Source: Bacillus licheniformis DSM 13 = ATCC 14580
GTDB taxonomy: Bacteria > Bacillota > Bacilli > Bacillales > Bacillaceae
Direction of reading: 5' to 3'
Length of the DNA: 64,000 nt
Assembly: GCF_000011645.1 (NCBI RefSeq)
Contig: NC_006270.3
Span: 1,237,501-1,301,500, forward strand
Both the position numbers and the translations under genes were made by a program. A model generated the notes under the pieces. It was not told the DNA's origin, made no database searches, and saw nothing but the letters and a program-made list of their open reading frames with translations. This document shows positions 16,935 to 25,215 of the stretch, one piece after another (the stretch's first letter is position 1; each line of letters starts with the position of its first letter).

Positions 16935-17390
16935 ATGAGAATCACAAACCGGGCCGTTTCTGTCATCATTTTGGCTGTAGCAGCCATTTACCTGGCGCTC
17001 AGCTTTAATTTAGACAGCTATCCGTACGCGGTGATCGATGCGGATGTGCTGCCGAAAAGTTTAGGCATATTGCTTCTCATATTAGGCATATTTCTGTTTT
17101 TTGAAAAAGATCAAAAGGATACAACGGTGAAAAAGCTGTTTCAGCTGCAGAAAAAAGACGTTAAGGTCATGATGCTTTGTGTTGTTTCTCTGTTGATCTA
17201 CATTTCCGTTTTAGAATTCATCGGATTTTTGCTATCTACTGTGATGCTGCTGCTCGTTTTGCCCGCGGTGTTGGGATATCGGAACTGGAAAACTGCTGCG
17301 ATCGTTTCCCTGGTTTTCAGCAGCACAATTTATTTTTCATTCAATTATGTACTCAACATCATGCTTCCGCAGGGGGTTATGCCTTTTTAA
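16935..17390 (+). CDS. tctB: Tripartite tricarboxylate transporter small membrane subunit TctB
   Basis: 151 residues with four predicted membrane segments (about 8-24, 38-56, 80-100 and 100-145 region) and the family's early PYAVIDADVLPKSLG motif. It pairs with the large subunit TctA encoded 22 bases downstream. The start follows GAAAGGCTGG with somewhat long spacing. Confidence 0.85.
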   Translation: MRITNRAVSVIILAVAAIYLALSFNLDSYPYAVIDADVLPKSLGILLLILGIFLFFEKDQKDTTVKKLFQLQKKDVKVMMLCVVSLLIYISVLEFIGFLLSTVMLLLVLPAVLGYRNWKTAAIVSLVFSSTIYFSFNYVLNIMLPQGVMPF

Positions 17391-17412
17391 TCGAACATAA
17401 GGAGGGAAGTGA

Positions 17413-18918
17413 ATGTTAGATAGTATTTTATACGGGTTTCAGGTGGCGCTGACTCTGCAGAATATCATGTTCGCTTTTATCGGAGTGCTGATCGGGACGA
17501 TTATTGGGATGCTGCCCGGGCTCGGGCCGATCACCGCGATTGCCATTATGATCCCATTAAGCTATGGAATGGATCCGGCCTCCGCGTTAATTTTGATGGC
17601 GGGTGTCTATTACGGAGCGGTCTTTGGCGGTTCAACATCATCGATTCTGTTAAATGCCCCCGGAGTGGCAGGCACTGTCGCGACATCGTTTGACGGCTAT
17701 CCGATGGCAAAGCAGGGGAAAGCGGGGAAAGCCCTTGCCATCGCTGCAATTTGCTCCTTTGCAGGCGGAACGATCACCGTAGTTGCGCTGATGCTCGTCG
17801 CGCCGACAATGGCAAACATTGCGGTGACATTTGGGCCGACAGAATATTTTGCATTGATGATGCTCGGCTTGGTGGCAATTTCGAGCCTTTCCGAAGGATC
17901 GACGGTCAAAGCGCTGATCTCTGCGACATTGGGCTTTATGACGGCTACCATCGGGATTGATCCGCAGACGGGGACCGAACGGTTTACATTCGGTGCGGCA
18001 AGCCTTCTGGAAGGAATCGATTTTCTGATCGTGGCGCTCGGTTTGTTTGCACTTGCTGAAGTTGCGTTTTTAATCAAGACGCGGAACAAGCCGATGACAG
18101 AGGGAGCGTCTCAGGTCGGCAGCCTGAAGGTGACGAAAAGCGAAATGAAAGAGATTTCGGGACCGATCGCAAGGCATTCGGTCATCGGATTTCTGCTCGG
18201 CATCCTGCCTGGTGCAGGAGCGACGATTGCATCATTTATTTCTTATATTACGGAGAAAAGAATCTCAAAACATCCCGAAACGTTTGGCAAGGGAAATATT
18301 AAAGGAGTCGCAGCTCCTGAGACTTCGAACAATGCGGCAACGAGCGGCGCATTCGTACCTCTCCTGACACTCGGGATTCCCGGATCAGGGACAACGGCCG
18401 TCCTGCTCGGCGCACTTTTGGTCGTCGGCGTTCAGCCGGGGCCGCTCATGCTTACGGATCATCCCGACGTGTTCTGGGGCGTGATCGCAAGCATGTATAT
18501 CGGCAATTTATTTCTGCTGATTTTAAATTTGCCGTTAATTCCTTTCTTGTCAAAAATTCTTCTGATTCCGAAGCAGCTTTTGATTTCGCTCATATTTGTT
18601 TTCTGCCTGATCGGCGTCTACGCTGTGACATTTAATGTCGTACACCTTTATATTCTCGTGTTCTTCGGAATTCTCGGATATTTTATGAGAGTGCTGTCTT
18701 TTCCAGCGGCTCCGTTTATTTTGGCTTTTATTCTCGGAAGTTTGATGGAAGAGTCGTTCAGACAAGCGATGACACTGTCATCAGGAAGCCTGTCCGTGTT
18801 TTTTGAAAGTCCCGTCACAATCGGTTTATTGATTACGGCTCTATTGTCTCTCATCGTGCCGCCGATTTCCCGGGCAATGAAGAACAGAAATAAAAAGTCG
18901 ATCGATTTGGAAGGCTAA
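17413..18918 (+). CDS. tctA: Tripartite tricarboxylate transporter large permease TctA
   Basis: 501 residues, GGAGGG ribosome site. About twelve membrane segments and the highly conserved GTIIGMLPGLGPITAIAIMIP and YYGAVFGGSTSSILLNAPG blocks, with the second repeat GILPGAGATIASF and LTLGIPGSGTTAVLLGAL. It forms the secondary-transport channel of the system. Its end is 20 bases from the convergent response regulator stop. Confidence 0.92.
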   Translation: MLDSILYGFQVALTLQNIMFAFIGVLIGTIIGMLPGLGPITAIAIMIPLSYGMDPASALILMAGVYYGAVFGGSTSSILLNAPGVAGTVATSFDGYPMAKQGKAGKALAIAAICSFAGGTITVVALMLVAPTMANIAVTFGPTEYFALMMLGLVAISSLSEGSTVKALISATLGFMTATIGIDPQTGTERFTFGAASLLEGIDFLIVALGLFALAEVAFLIKTRNKPMTEGASQVGSLKVTKSEMKEISGPIARHSVIGFLLGILPGAGATIASFISYITEKRISKHPETFGKGNIKGVAAPETSNNAATSGAFVPLLTLGIPGSGTTAVLLGALLVVGVQPGPLMLTDHPDVFWGVIASMYIGNLFLLILNLPLIPFLSKILLIPKQLLISLIFVFCLIGVYAVTFNVVHLYILVFFGILGYFMRVLSFPAAPFILAFILGSLMEESFRQAMTLSSGSLSVFFESPVTIGLLITALLSLIVPPISRAMKNRNKKSIDLEG

Positions 18919-18937
18919 GCTGTCGATGTCCGGAACG

Positions 18938-19654
18938 CTACGTTTCCGGACTTTCATTTTTTACGGGCTTGTAGCGCCGTTCGGGCCGCCCGACGGTTCC
19001 ATAGTAAAGTTCTGTTTTTACATGCTTTTCGGCAGCTAAAAATTCTAAATAGCGCCTTGCGGTCGTCCGGCTGACACCGATGGTGCGCCCGAGGCTTTCG
19101 GCGGTGATGCCATCGCTGTTTTCGCTTTTGTTTAAAACGCCGGCTACTTTTTTCAGCGTCAGTCCGTCGATTCCTTTCGGATAATCGGCTTTAGCAATTT
19201 GTTCTTTCGTGATGCTCCGCCTTTTTGCCATCAGGCTGTCAACGTCTGTCTGGTCGATTGAAGACATTTCATTTACTTTGAGCCGGTAAGACCGATAGTT
19301 TAACAGCGTTTCTTTCAGCCTGGAAAACATAATCGGCTTGATCAAATAATCGACGGCTCCCGCGCGAATCGCCTGTTCAACATATTCGACTTCCTTAGCC
19401 GCCGTAATCATCATGACGTCTGTATGCCTGAGCGTTTGTCTGATCAGCCAGAGAAGCTCCATGCCGGAGCCGTCCGGCAGAAAAATGTCGAGCAGGACAA
19501 GGTCGGGCTTCACGTCCGGAAGCAAATCTTTTGCATCTTGAAAATTTTCCGCGATTCCAATGACAGAAAATCCATCAATTTTGCTGATCAGTTTTTGGTG
19601 GATGTCAGCGTTTCTGATGTCATCCTCTACGATAAATACTTGTAATGCTTTCAT
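18938..19654 (-). CDS. CitB/DctR-type response regulator
   Basis: 238 residues. An N-terminal receiver domain has DD at 11-12, the phosphoacceptor Asp56 (LVLLDIFLP) and Lys at about 106 (YLIKP). The C-terminal part has the helix-turn-helix typical of CitT/DctR (ESLGRTIGVSRTTARRYLEFL). It is the partner of the kinase at 19677-21272 and probably activates the convergent tctCBA operon in response to the transported acid. Close to B. subtilis CitT but the gene name is not certain. Confidence 0.88.
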   Translation of the reverse strand: MKALQVFIVEDDIRNADIHQKLISKIDGFSVIGIAENFQDAKDLLPDVKPDLVLLDIFLPDGSGMELLWLIRQTLRHTDVMMITAAKEVEYVEQAIRAGAVDYLIKPIMFSRLKETLLNYRSYRLKVNEMSSIDQTDVDSLMAKRRSITKEQIAKADYPKGIDGLTLKKVAGVLNKSENSDGITAESLGRTIGVSRTTARRYLEFLAAEKHVKTELYYGTVGRPERRYKPVKNESPET

Positions 19655-19676
19655 AGGTCAGTCCCCCAGCGTTTCT

Positions 19677-21272
19677 CTATTTTGGTATCACGACAGTAAA
19701 CAATGCTCCGCCAAGGTCGCTTTTGTCCGCTTTAATTTGCCCGTTTAACGCATTGACGGCTTCTTTAACTAAAAAGAGGCCGAGGCCGCGGTGGTTTGCC
19801 GTTTTTGTCGAATAAAACTTTTGAAAGATCCGCTCCTGTTCCCCCTTTGGAATCCCGTCTCCCGAGTCTTCGACTTCAATTAATATGTGATCTGCACCGT
19901 CTGACAAAAAGACAAGGATGCTGCGGTCTTTTTTGTGGGAAACGGCGTCAAAGGCATTCTCAATCAAATTTCCTAAAATCGTAATGAATTTTCCCTTATC
20001 CATTTCGTCCGGCAAAGCGTTCAATTTTGAGCTTTCATCAATTTCCAGGTTGATGTGCAGCTCTTTGGCACGGTTGACCTTACCCAGCAGCAACCCGGAA
20101 AGAAGCGGATCTGGAATCGAATGGATGAGAAATTGCAGCATATCCTGATGGCTTTTATTCTCTTTTTGGATCAACTCGAGTGCTTCAGGATAGCTTTCCA
20201 GCTGAATCAGTCCCGCGATTGTATTCAGCTTGTTTGAATATTCGTGGGTCTGGGCTCTCAGACCTTCCGCGTATTGCGAAGTTTGCGCCAGCTTTTTGGA
20301 GAGTTCGTCAATATCCGTCTTTCTCCTGAAGCTCGCAACGGCGCCGCGGATTTTTTCGTTTTCGAAAATCGGCACTCTGTTGACGATTAATTCTTCGTTT
20401 CCGATCGTTAATTCCTGATCTTTTTGCGCCGTTTTCGTTTTCAGCACTTCGGGGAGCAGCGTATCCGGAAGAAGCTCGGAAATCGGTTTGCCGAGCCACT
20501 GATCTTCGCTTTCGACACGAAGCAGCTCACACGCTTTTCTATTCAAAAGCGTGATTTCTTCATGTTTATTGATGGCGATCAAGGCCTCGTGCACAGATTC
20601 TGTAATCGCCTGCTTTTCAGTATATAATTGATTAATTTCATAAGGCTCAAGGCCGAAAATGGACTTTTTGACATTGCGGGAAATATAGACGGCTCCCAAA
20701 ATCCCCATCAGCACGACAAATCCCAATAAAAATATGAATTTTGACTGATATTGATAGACGATGTCCTGAATATTTTCTATTAAAAAACCGACTGAGATGA
20801 TGCCGACGATTTCGCCGTTTTCATTATGGATCGGCGCTTTGCCCCTGATGGCCGGGCCAAGCGTGCCGACGGCTTCCGAAACGTATGCTTCACCTTTTTC
20901 AAGGGCGCGCCGATTGTCTCCGCCGACCATTGGTTTGCCGATTTTTCCAGGGTCCGGATGAGCATAGCGAATCGCATCCGCCGAGCCGATCACGATGTAT
21001 TGCGCACCGGACTGTTTTCTCGCATTTTCTGCAATTGGCTGAAGGGTTCGAGACGGATCGTCCGTTTCAAACGCTTTCTGAACGGAAGGCATGTGGGCGA
21101 GCGTTTTCGCCATATCGAGCGCTCTGGCCTGGATTTGTGTTTTTAAAGAATTTTCTAAAATAATTAAATAGAGGCCGCTCATGACAGAAAGCAAGAGCAA
21201 AAGCAGGGTAAGAATCAGCAATGTGAGCTTGGTGGTCAGCTTCCGTTTGATGTCAAAAACTCCTTTTCTCAA
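19677..21272 (-). CDS. CitS/DctS-type sensor histidine kinase
   Basis: 531 residues. Membrane helices near 10-30 and 175-197 flank an extracytoplasmic Cache-like sensor, followed by a PAS domain (about 215-320), a phosphoacceptor helix with His in AQTHEYSNKLNTIAG and an ATPase domain (NLIENAFDA, DSGDGIPKG, GLGLFLVKEAV). It senses a carboxylate outside the cell. The start is uncertain: TTG at 21272 lacks a ribosome site, while AAAGGAG sits before an in-frame ATC eight codons later. Confidence 0.88.
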   Translation of the reverse strand: MRKGVFDIKRKLTTKLTLLILTLLLLLLSVMSGLYLIILENSLKTQIQARALDMAKTLAHMPSVQKAFETDDPSRTLQPIAENARKQSGAQYIVIGSADAIRYAHPDPGKIGKPMVGGDNRRALEKGEAYVSEAVGTLGPAIRGKAPIHNENGEIVGIISVGFLIENIQDIVYQYQSKFIFLLGFVVLMGILGAVYISRNVKKSIFGLEPYEINQLYTEKQAITESVHEALIAINKHEEITLLNRKACELLRVESEDQWLGKPISELLPDTLLPEVLKTKTAQKDQELTIGNEELIVNRVPIFENEKIRGAVASFRRKTDIDELSKKLAQTSQYAEGLRAQTHEYSNKLNTIAGLIQLESYPEALELIQKENKSHQDMLQFLIHSIPDPLLSGLLLGKVNRAKELHINLEIDESSKLNALPDEMDKGKFITILGNLIENAFDAVSHKKDRSILVFLSDGADHILIEVEDSGDGIPKGEQERIFQKFYSTKTANHRGLGLFLVKEAVNALNGQIKADKSDLGGALFTVVIPK

Positions 21273-21317
21273 AATTTCGAGTTCTATAATACTACTTTAT
21301 ATAAAATCGGCCTGGAT

Positions 21318-21331
21318 TTGAAGCGTTTTCA
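21318..21331 (-). promoter_or_regulatory. Candidate cre-like site upstream of the sensor kinase gene
   Basis: TTGAAGCGTTTTCA differs from the cre consensus at one fixed position and sits inside a longer inverted repeat TTTGAA...TTTCAAA. It lies 46 bases upstream of the kinase start and 58 bases before coiA, so either gene could be the target. Confidence 0.4.
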
Positions 21332-21389
21332 AATAAAGGAAAGCTCCCGCCAATGTTGAATACTAGATCAAACAGGAAGGAGAGATAAT

Positions 21390-22538
21390 ATGTTCAGTGC
21401 AATGATCGATCAAGGCGGGACCATCTGCCTTGCCGACGGATACAAAGCCGAAGATCTCAAGCGATTGAGAAAAAGACATGCATTTTACTGCCCGGTGTGC
21501 CGGTGTGAACTCGACCTGAAAATCGGTTCCGTCAAGCTTCCGCATTTCGCTCATAAGCCGGATGCAGCATGTCCGGTGCCCCATGAACCGGAGAGCCCCT
21601 ATCACCTGAAAGGAAAGCGGCTGTTGTACGAATGGCTTGGCAGACAAGGACTCCGCCCGGTGCTTGAACCGTATTTGCAAGAGATCAGACAAAGGCCCGA
21701 TTTGCTGCTGGAACACGGAACCCGCCAGGTTGCGGTTGAATTTCAATGTGCGAATCTCAATGCCGCAGCGTATCGCAAAAGGACCGAAGGCTTTCTCAGA
21801 CTGGGAATCGAGCCCGTATGGATTCTCGGCGGAAACCGGATAAAACGCTTGACGGGGGATTTATTTCAGCTTTCGCGGTTTCACTGGCAGTTCATTCAGA
21901 AAAGCGACAAGCCCCCAAAGCTCCTGTTTTTTTGCCCCGAACAAAAGGCTTTCATCATCCTCGAACACCTCATTCCCTTTCAAACAAACAAAACATCCGC
22001 ATCCTTGCGCTTTCTTCCTCTTGCTGAAGCAAGCTGGCGTAATGTAACAGAACGAGAAAGCCGTTCGCCTCTCCAGCTCAAAGGCTGGAAAAAGAACATC
22101 CTCAGCTTTCGGATGTCGGCCGTGCGTTTTTTATCAAAAGAAACGAAGCAGATTGCCGCCCTCTTTTATGAAAATCATCAGCTTCCGCTCCCGTTTTTTC
22201 CCTCAGAAGCCTTTCTCCCGGTGCCGTCAGGCTATATTTTTGCCCACCCGGTTTATGTATGGCAAGGGTACCTTTTTTTATTTATAACGAAGCATGATAC
22301 ATTTCGCCTGCAGTCTGCGCTTCACTATATGGACTGGCTCATCAAGGGCAAAAGGCTGAAGCTGAGATGGAGCGGGCGGCAAACGGCTGCGGATGCCGTC
22401 GGTGAATACATTTGTTTTTTGCATAAAAAAGGATTTTTGGTGAGGAAAGAGGAATTTTATTATTCCGCGGGTTCTTTTGTTCCGGAGCCGCGGTTAGAGG
22501 CGCTGTTAAAAAGGGATGAACATTATTTTTCCGAATGA
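21390..22538 (+). CDS. coiA: Competence protein CoiA
   Basis: 382 residues, GGAAGGAGAG ribosome site. An N-terminal zinc-finger-like segment (FYCPVCRCELDLK...PHFAHK, about 32-55) precedes the nuclease-like domain with RPDLLLEHGTRQVAVEFQCAN (about 99-120), whose E/D residues match the restriction-endonuclease-like fold. CoiA is needed after DNA uptake in transformation. In B. subtilis it lies next to mecA; here the tct and two-component genes intervene. No convincing ComK box was seen. Confidence 0.92.
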   Translation: MFSAMIDQGGTICLADGYKAEDLKRLRKRHAFYCPVCRCELDLKIGSVKLPHFAHKPDAACPVPHEPESPYHLKGKRLLYEWLGRQGLRPVLEPYLQEIRQRPDLLLEHGTRQVAVEFQCANLNAAAYRKRTEGFLRLGIEPVWILGGNRIKRLTGDLFQLSRFHWQFIQKSDKPPKLLFFCPEQKAFIILEHLIPFQTNKTSASLRFLPLAEASWRNVTERESRSPLQLKGWKKNILSFRMSAVRFLSKETKQIAALFYENHQLPLPFFPSEAFLPVPSGYIFAHPVYVWQGYLFLFITKHDTFRLQSALHYMDWLIKGKRLKLRWSGRQTAADAVGEYICFLHKKGFLVRKEEFYYSAGSFVPEPRLEALLKRDEHYFSE

Positions 22539-22576
22539 TTATCAAGCCTTTCGTTCAATCTAAAGAAAGGAAGGTG

Positions 22577-24580
22577 GTGTCCGGACTGTTTCAGATCAAA
22601 AGATATGTATTTTATTTTTTAACGGCGGGATTTTGTGTCTTTTTTTTCGCATATGATTTGACAAAAGACGGTGAAAAAACAGAAGATGAACACAATACAA
22701 GTTTATTGGATAACAATGGACTTGGAGTAAAGAAAGCGAGGGGATTGACAGTGGCTGAAGAAAAAAAATCGAAGAAACTGCCTTCAAGAGAAGAGGTGAA
22801 GCAAGAAGACACGTGGAGACTGGAGGATATCTTCCCGTCAGATGACGCTTGGAACGAGGAATTTCAAGCCGTTAAAGAACTGCTGCCCAAGCTTTCCGAA
22901 TTCAAGGGCAAGCTCGGCCATTCCGCCGATGATTTATATGAAGCGCTGACTTATCAGGATAAGGTGATGGAGCGTCTCGGGAAGCTGTATACTTACGCTC
23001 ATATGCGCTATGATCAGGATACGGGAAATTCTTTTTACCAAGGTCTCAATGATAAAGCGGCGAACCTCTATACTCAGGCTGCGAGCGCCACGGCCTACAT
23101 GGTGCCGGAAATATTATCGATTCAGGAAGAAAAGCTTCAGCAGTTCCTGTTGGAAAAAGAGGAATTAAAGCTTTACTCACACGCTCTCGAAGAAATCAAT
23201 AAAGAGCGCCCTCATGTGCTTAGCGAGGAAGAGGAAGGGATTTTGGCCGAAGCGTCTGATGTTCTTTCATCTCCTTCCAATACATTCGGCATGCTGAATA
23301 ACGCCGATATGGAATTTCCGGAGATCACCGATGAAAACGGAGAAAAGGTGCAGCTCACACACGGCAATTATATCACCTTTTTGGAAAGCGAGAACCGCGA
23401 TGTCCGCCGCGCGGCATTCAAGGCCGTTTATGAAACATACGGCCGCTTTAAAAACACGCTAGCTTCCACGCTCAGCGGAGCTGTGAAAAAAGACAACTTT
23501 TATGCGAAGGTTAAACATTATAAATCGGCGCGGGAAGCTGCCTTGTCGCGCAACAGCATTCCTGAAGAAGTCTACGACAATCTTGTCAGCACGATCAACA
23601 AGCATCTCCCGCTTCTTCACCGCTATGTTGAGATTAGAAAAAAAGTGCTTGAGCTTGATGAAGTGCACATGTATGACCTGTATACCCCTCTGGTCAAGGA
23701 TTCTGGAATGAAAGTCACTTACGAGCAGGCAAAGGACTATATGCTGAAGGGTCTGGCGCCTTTGGGGGAAGAATATTCATCCATCCTGAAAGAAGGATTG
23801 AACAACCGCTGGGTCGATGTGTATGAAAACAAAGGAAAACGAAGCGGCGCCTATTCTTCAGGAACTTACGGAACCAATCCGTATATTTTGATGAACTGGC
23901 AGGACAACGTCAACAATCTGTTTACGCTCGTCCATGAATTCGGCCATTCCGTGCACAGCTACTATACGAGAAAATATCAGCCTTACCCGTACGGTAACTA
24001 CAGCATTTTCGTAGCCGAAGTTGCTTCTACGACGAATGAAGCGCTGTTGGGAGAATACCTGCTGAATACAATCGAAGATGAAAAACAGCGGCTCTATATT
24101 TTGAATCATATGCTCGAAGGCTTTAAAGGAACGGTTTTCAGACAGACGATGTTTGCCGAATTTGAACATGAGATCCATGTCAAAGCCCAGGAAGGGGAAC
24201 CGCTGACACCTGAGCTGTTAACGAGCATATACTATGATTTGAATAAGAAATATTTCGGAGACAATATTGAGATTGATAAGGAAATCGGTCTTGAGTGGTC
24301 AAGAATTCCGCATTTCTATTACAATTATTATGTATATCAGTATGCGACAGGCTTCAGTGCAGCTCAGGCGCTCAGCCAGCAGATTTTAAAAGAAGGCAAA
24401 TCGGCTGTTGACCGCTATATTGAGTTCTTGAAAGCTGGAAGCTCGGATTATCCGATTGAAGTGCTGAAAAAAGCCGGCGTCGATATGACGTCTTCAGAGC
24501 CGATCGAAGCTGCGTGCAAAAAGTTTGAAGAGCAGCTGAATGAAATGGAAGAACTCCTGCAAAAAGTCAATCATTCATAA
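22577..24580 (+). CDS. pepF: Oligoendopeptidase F
   Basis: M3-family zinc metallopeptidase with HEFGHSVHSYY (HExxH plus downstream Glu) around residue 455, hydrolysing short peptides in the cytoplasm. The start is ambiguous: ATG 22535 overlaps the coiA stop, GTG 22577 follows AAAGGAAGG (used here, 667 residues), and GTG 22751 follows GAGGGG and gives 609 residues. The first two would add a hydrophobic N-terminal helix (YVFYFLTAGFCVFFFAY), unusual for PepF; the third matches the usual family start. Confidence 0.88.
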   Translation: MSGLFQIKRYVFYFLTAGFCVFFFAYDLTKDGEKTEDEHNTSLLDNNGLGVKKARGLTVAEEKKSKKLPSREEVKQEDTWRLEDIFPSDDAWNEEFQAVKELLPKLSEFKGKLGHSADDLYEALTYQDKVMERLGKLYTYAHMRYDQDTGNSFYQGLNDKAANLYTQAASATAYMVPEILSIQEEKLQQFLLEKEELKLYSHALEEINKERPHVLSEEEEGILAEASDVLSSPSNTFGMLNNADMEFPEITDENGEKVQLTHGNYITFLESENRDVRRAAFKAVYETYGRFKNTLASTLSGAVKKDNFYAKVKHYKSAREAALSRNSIPEEVYDNLVSTINKHLPLLHRYVEIRKKVLELDEVHMYDLYTPLVKDSGMKVTYEQAKDYMLKGLAPLGEEYSSILKEGLNNRWVDVYENKGKRSGAYSSGTYGTNPYILMNWQDNVNNLFTLVHEFGHSVHSYYTRKYQPYPYGNYSIFVAEVASTTNEALLGEYLLNTIEDEKQRLYILNHMLEGFKGTVFRQTMFAEFEHEIHVKAQEGEPLTPELLTSIYYDLNKKYFGDNIEIDKEIGLEWSRIPHFYYNYYVYQYATGFSAAQALSQQILKEGKSAVDRYIEFLKAGSSDYPIEVLKKAGVDMTSSEPIEAACKKFEEQLNEMEELLQKVNHS

Positions 24581-24599
24581 AAGGCGTATGCATGAAAGA

Positions 24600-24626
24600 G
24601 GCTGCCGGTCTACCGGCAGCCTTGTT
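24600..24626 (+). terminator. Hairpin after pepF
   Basis: Perfect GGCTGCCGG/CCGGCAGCC stem with a 4-base loop, but only a weak T-tract (TTGTTC). Probably the coiA-pepF terminator. Confidence 0.5.
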
Positions 24627-24636
24627 CGCGATGATG

Positions 24637-24804
24637 TCAAAAACCTTTAAACGTTTTGCGGTGGTTGAGGCGGCTGATCGTAAAAAGGATTGATATAAAT
24701 AATAGGGGAGACGTAATATAAAGGGGTAGCATATTCATCAAACCTAAAATATTCAAGACGAAAAAAAATAAAATTGATGCAAGTCCCAAAATGATCTGAA
24801 GCAT
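24637..24804 (-). CDS. yizD: Small membrane protein, YizD-like
   Basis: 55 residues, ATG preceded by TTAGGAGGG at good spacing. Two hydrophobic segments (LQIILGLASILFFFVLNIL and PLYITSPLLFISILF) end in a basic tail SRLNHRKTFKGF. Location between pepF and roxS/yjbH matches B. subtilis yizD, whose function is unknown. Name assigned by position and size; homology was not tested. Confidence 0.65.
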   Translation of the reverse strand: MLQIILGLASILFFFVLNILGLMNMLPLYITSPLLFISILFTISRLNHRKTFKGF

Positions 24805-24999
24805 AAAAACCCTCCTAAGGACTGATAAAATATTAAGGGGGCGACGAAGCGCAATAAGACCGGCAAAACCGGGCGCCAGTCCGCATAATTCGGGGTTTGG
24901 CAGCGTGCGTCGGGCTCGTTTTCTTTGTTACTTTGATCATATGATGGACATCTATTATTTATGTTTTTGTGACAAAAATGTGAAAACTAATGAAATCAG

Positions 25000-25029
25000 T
25001 TGTCAAAACTCGACATGATTTGATATTAT
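25000..25029 (+). promoter_or_regulatory. Promoter of the small RNA gene roxS
   Basis: TTGTCA at 25000-25005 and TATTAT at 25024-25029, 18 bases apart, placing the start near 25036, directly in the operator described next. Confidence 0.55.
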
Positions 25030-25033
25030 AAAG

Positions 25034-25051
25034 ATGTGAAATTGATCACAA
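25034..25051 (+). promoter_or_regulatory. Rex-type operator at the roxS start site
   Basis: ATGTGAAATTGATCACAA is an 18-base near-palindrome matching the Rex consensus (TTGTGAA-N4-TTCACAA) at all but two positions; its core also fits TGTGA-N6-TCACA of Crp/Fnr proteins. In B. subtilis roxS is repressed by Rex and activated by ResD, so Rex is the likelier ligand. Confidence 0.65.
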
Positions 25052-25156
25052 ACAAACATTTACCCCTTTGTTTGACCGTGAAAAATTTCTCCCATCCCCT
25101 TTGTTGTCGTTAAGACATAATAGAAACCGCGCTTATCCCGGCGCGGTTTCTTACTG
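25036..25156 (+). ncRNA. roxS: RoxS (RsaE-family) trans-acting small RNA
   Basis: About 115-120 bases from the promoter to a GC-rich terminator (GAAACCGCGC/GCGCGGTTTC, 25124-25152). It holds the characteristic C-rich single-stranded motifs TTTACCCCTTTGTTTG and CTCCCATCCCC, used to pair with ribosome-binding sites. The family downregulates central carbon and respiratory mRNAs when NADH or nitric oxide rises. Position between yizD and yjbH agrees with B. subtilis. Recognition is from motif memory. Confidence 0.8.
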
Positions 25157-25191
25157 CTTTAAAGAGGAACGTGTGTTCGTTTTTTGTGCGA

Positions 25192-25215
25192 TAAAAAACA
25201 CGGGAGAAACCCGTG
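25192..25215 (-). terminator. Terminator of yjbIH
   Basis: On the minus strand CACGGG-TTTCT-CCCGTG is followed by TTTTTT, immediately after the yjbH stop. Confidence 0.8.
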
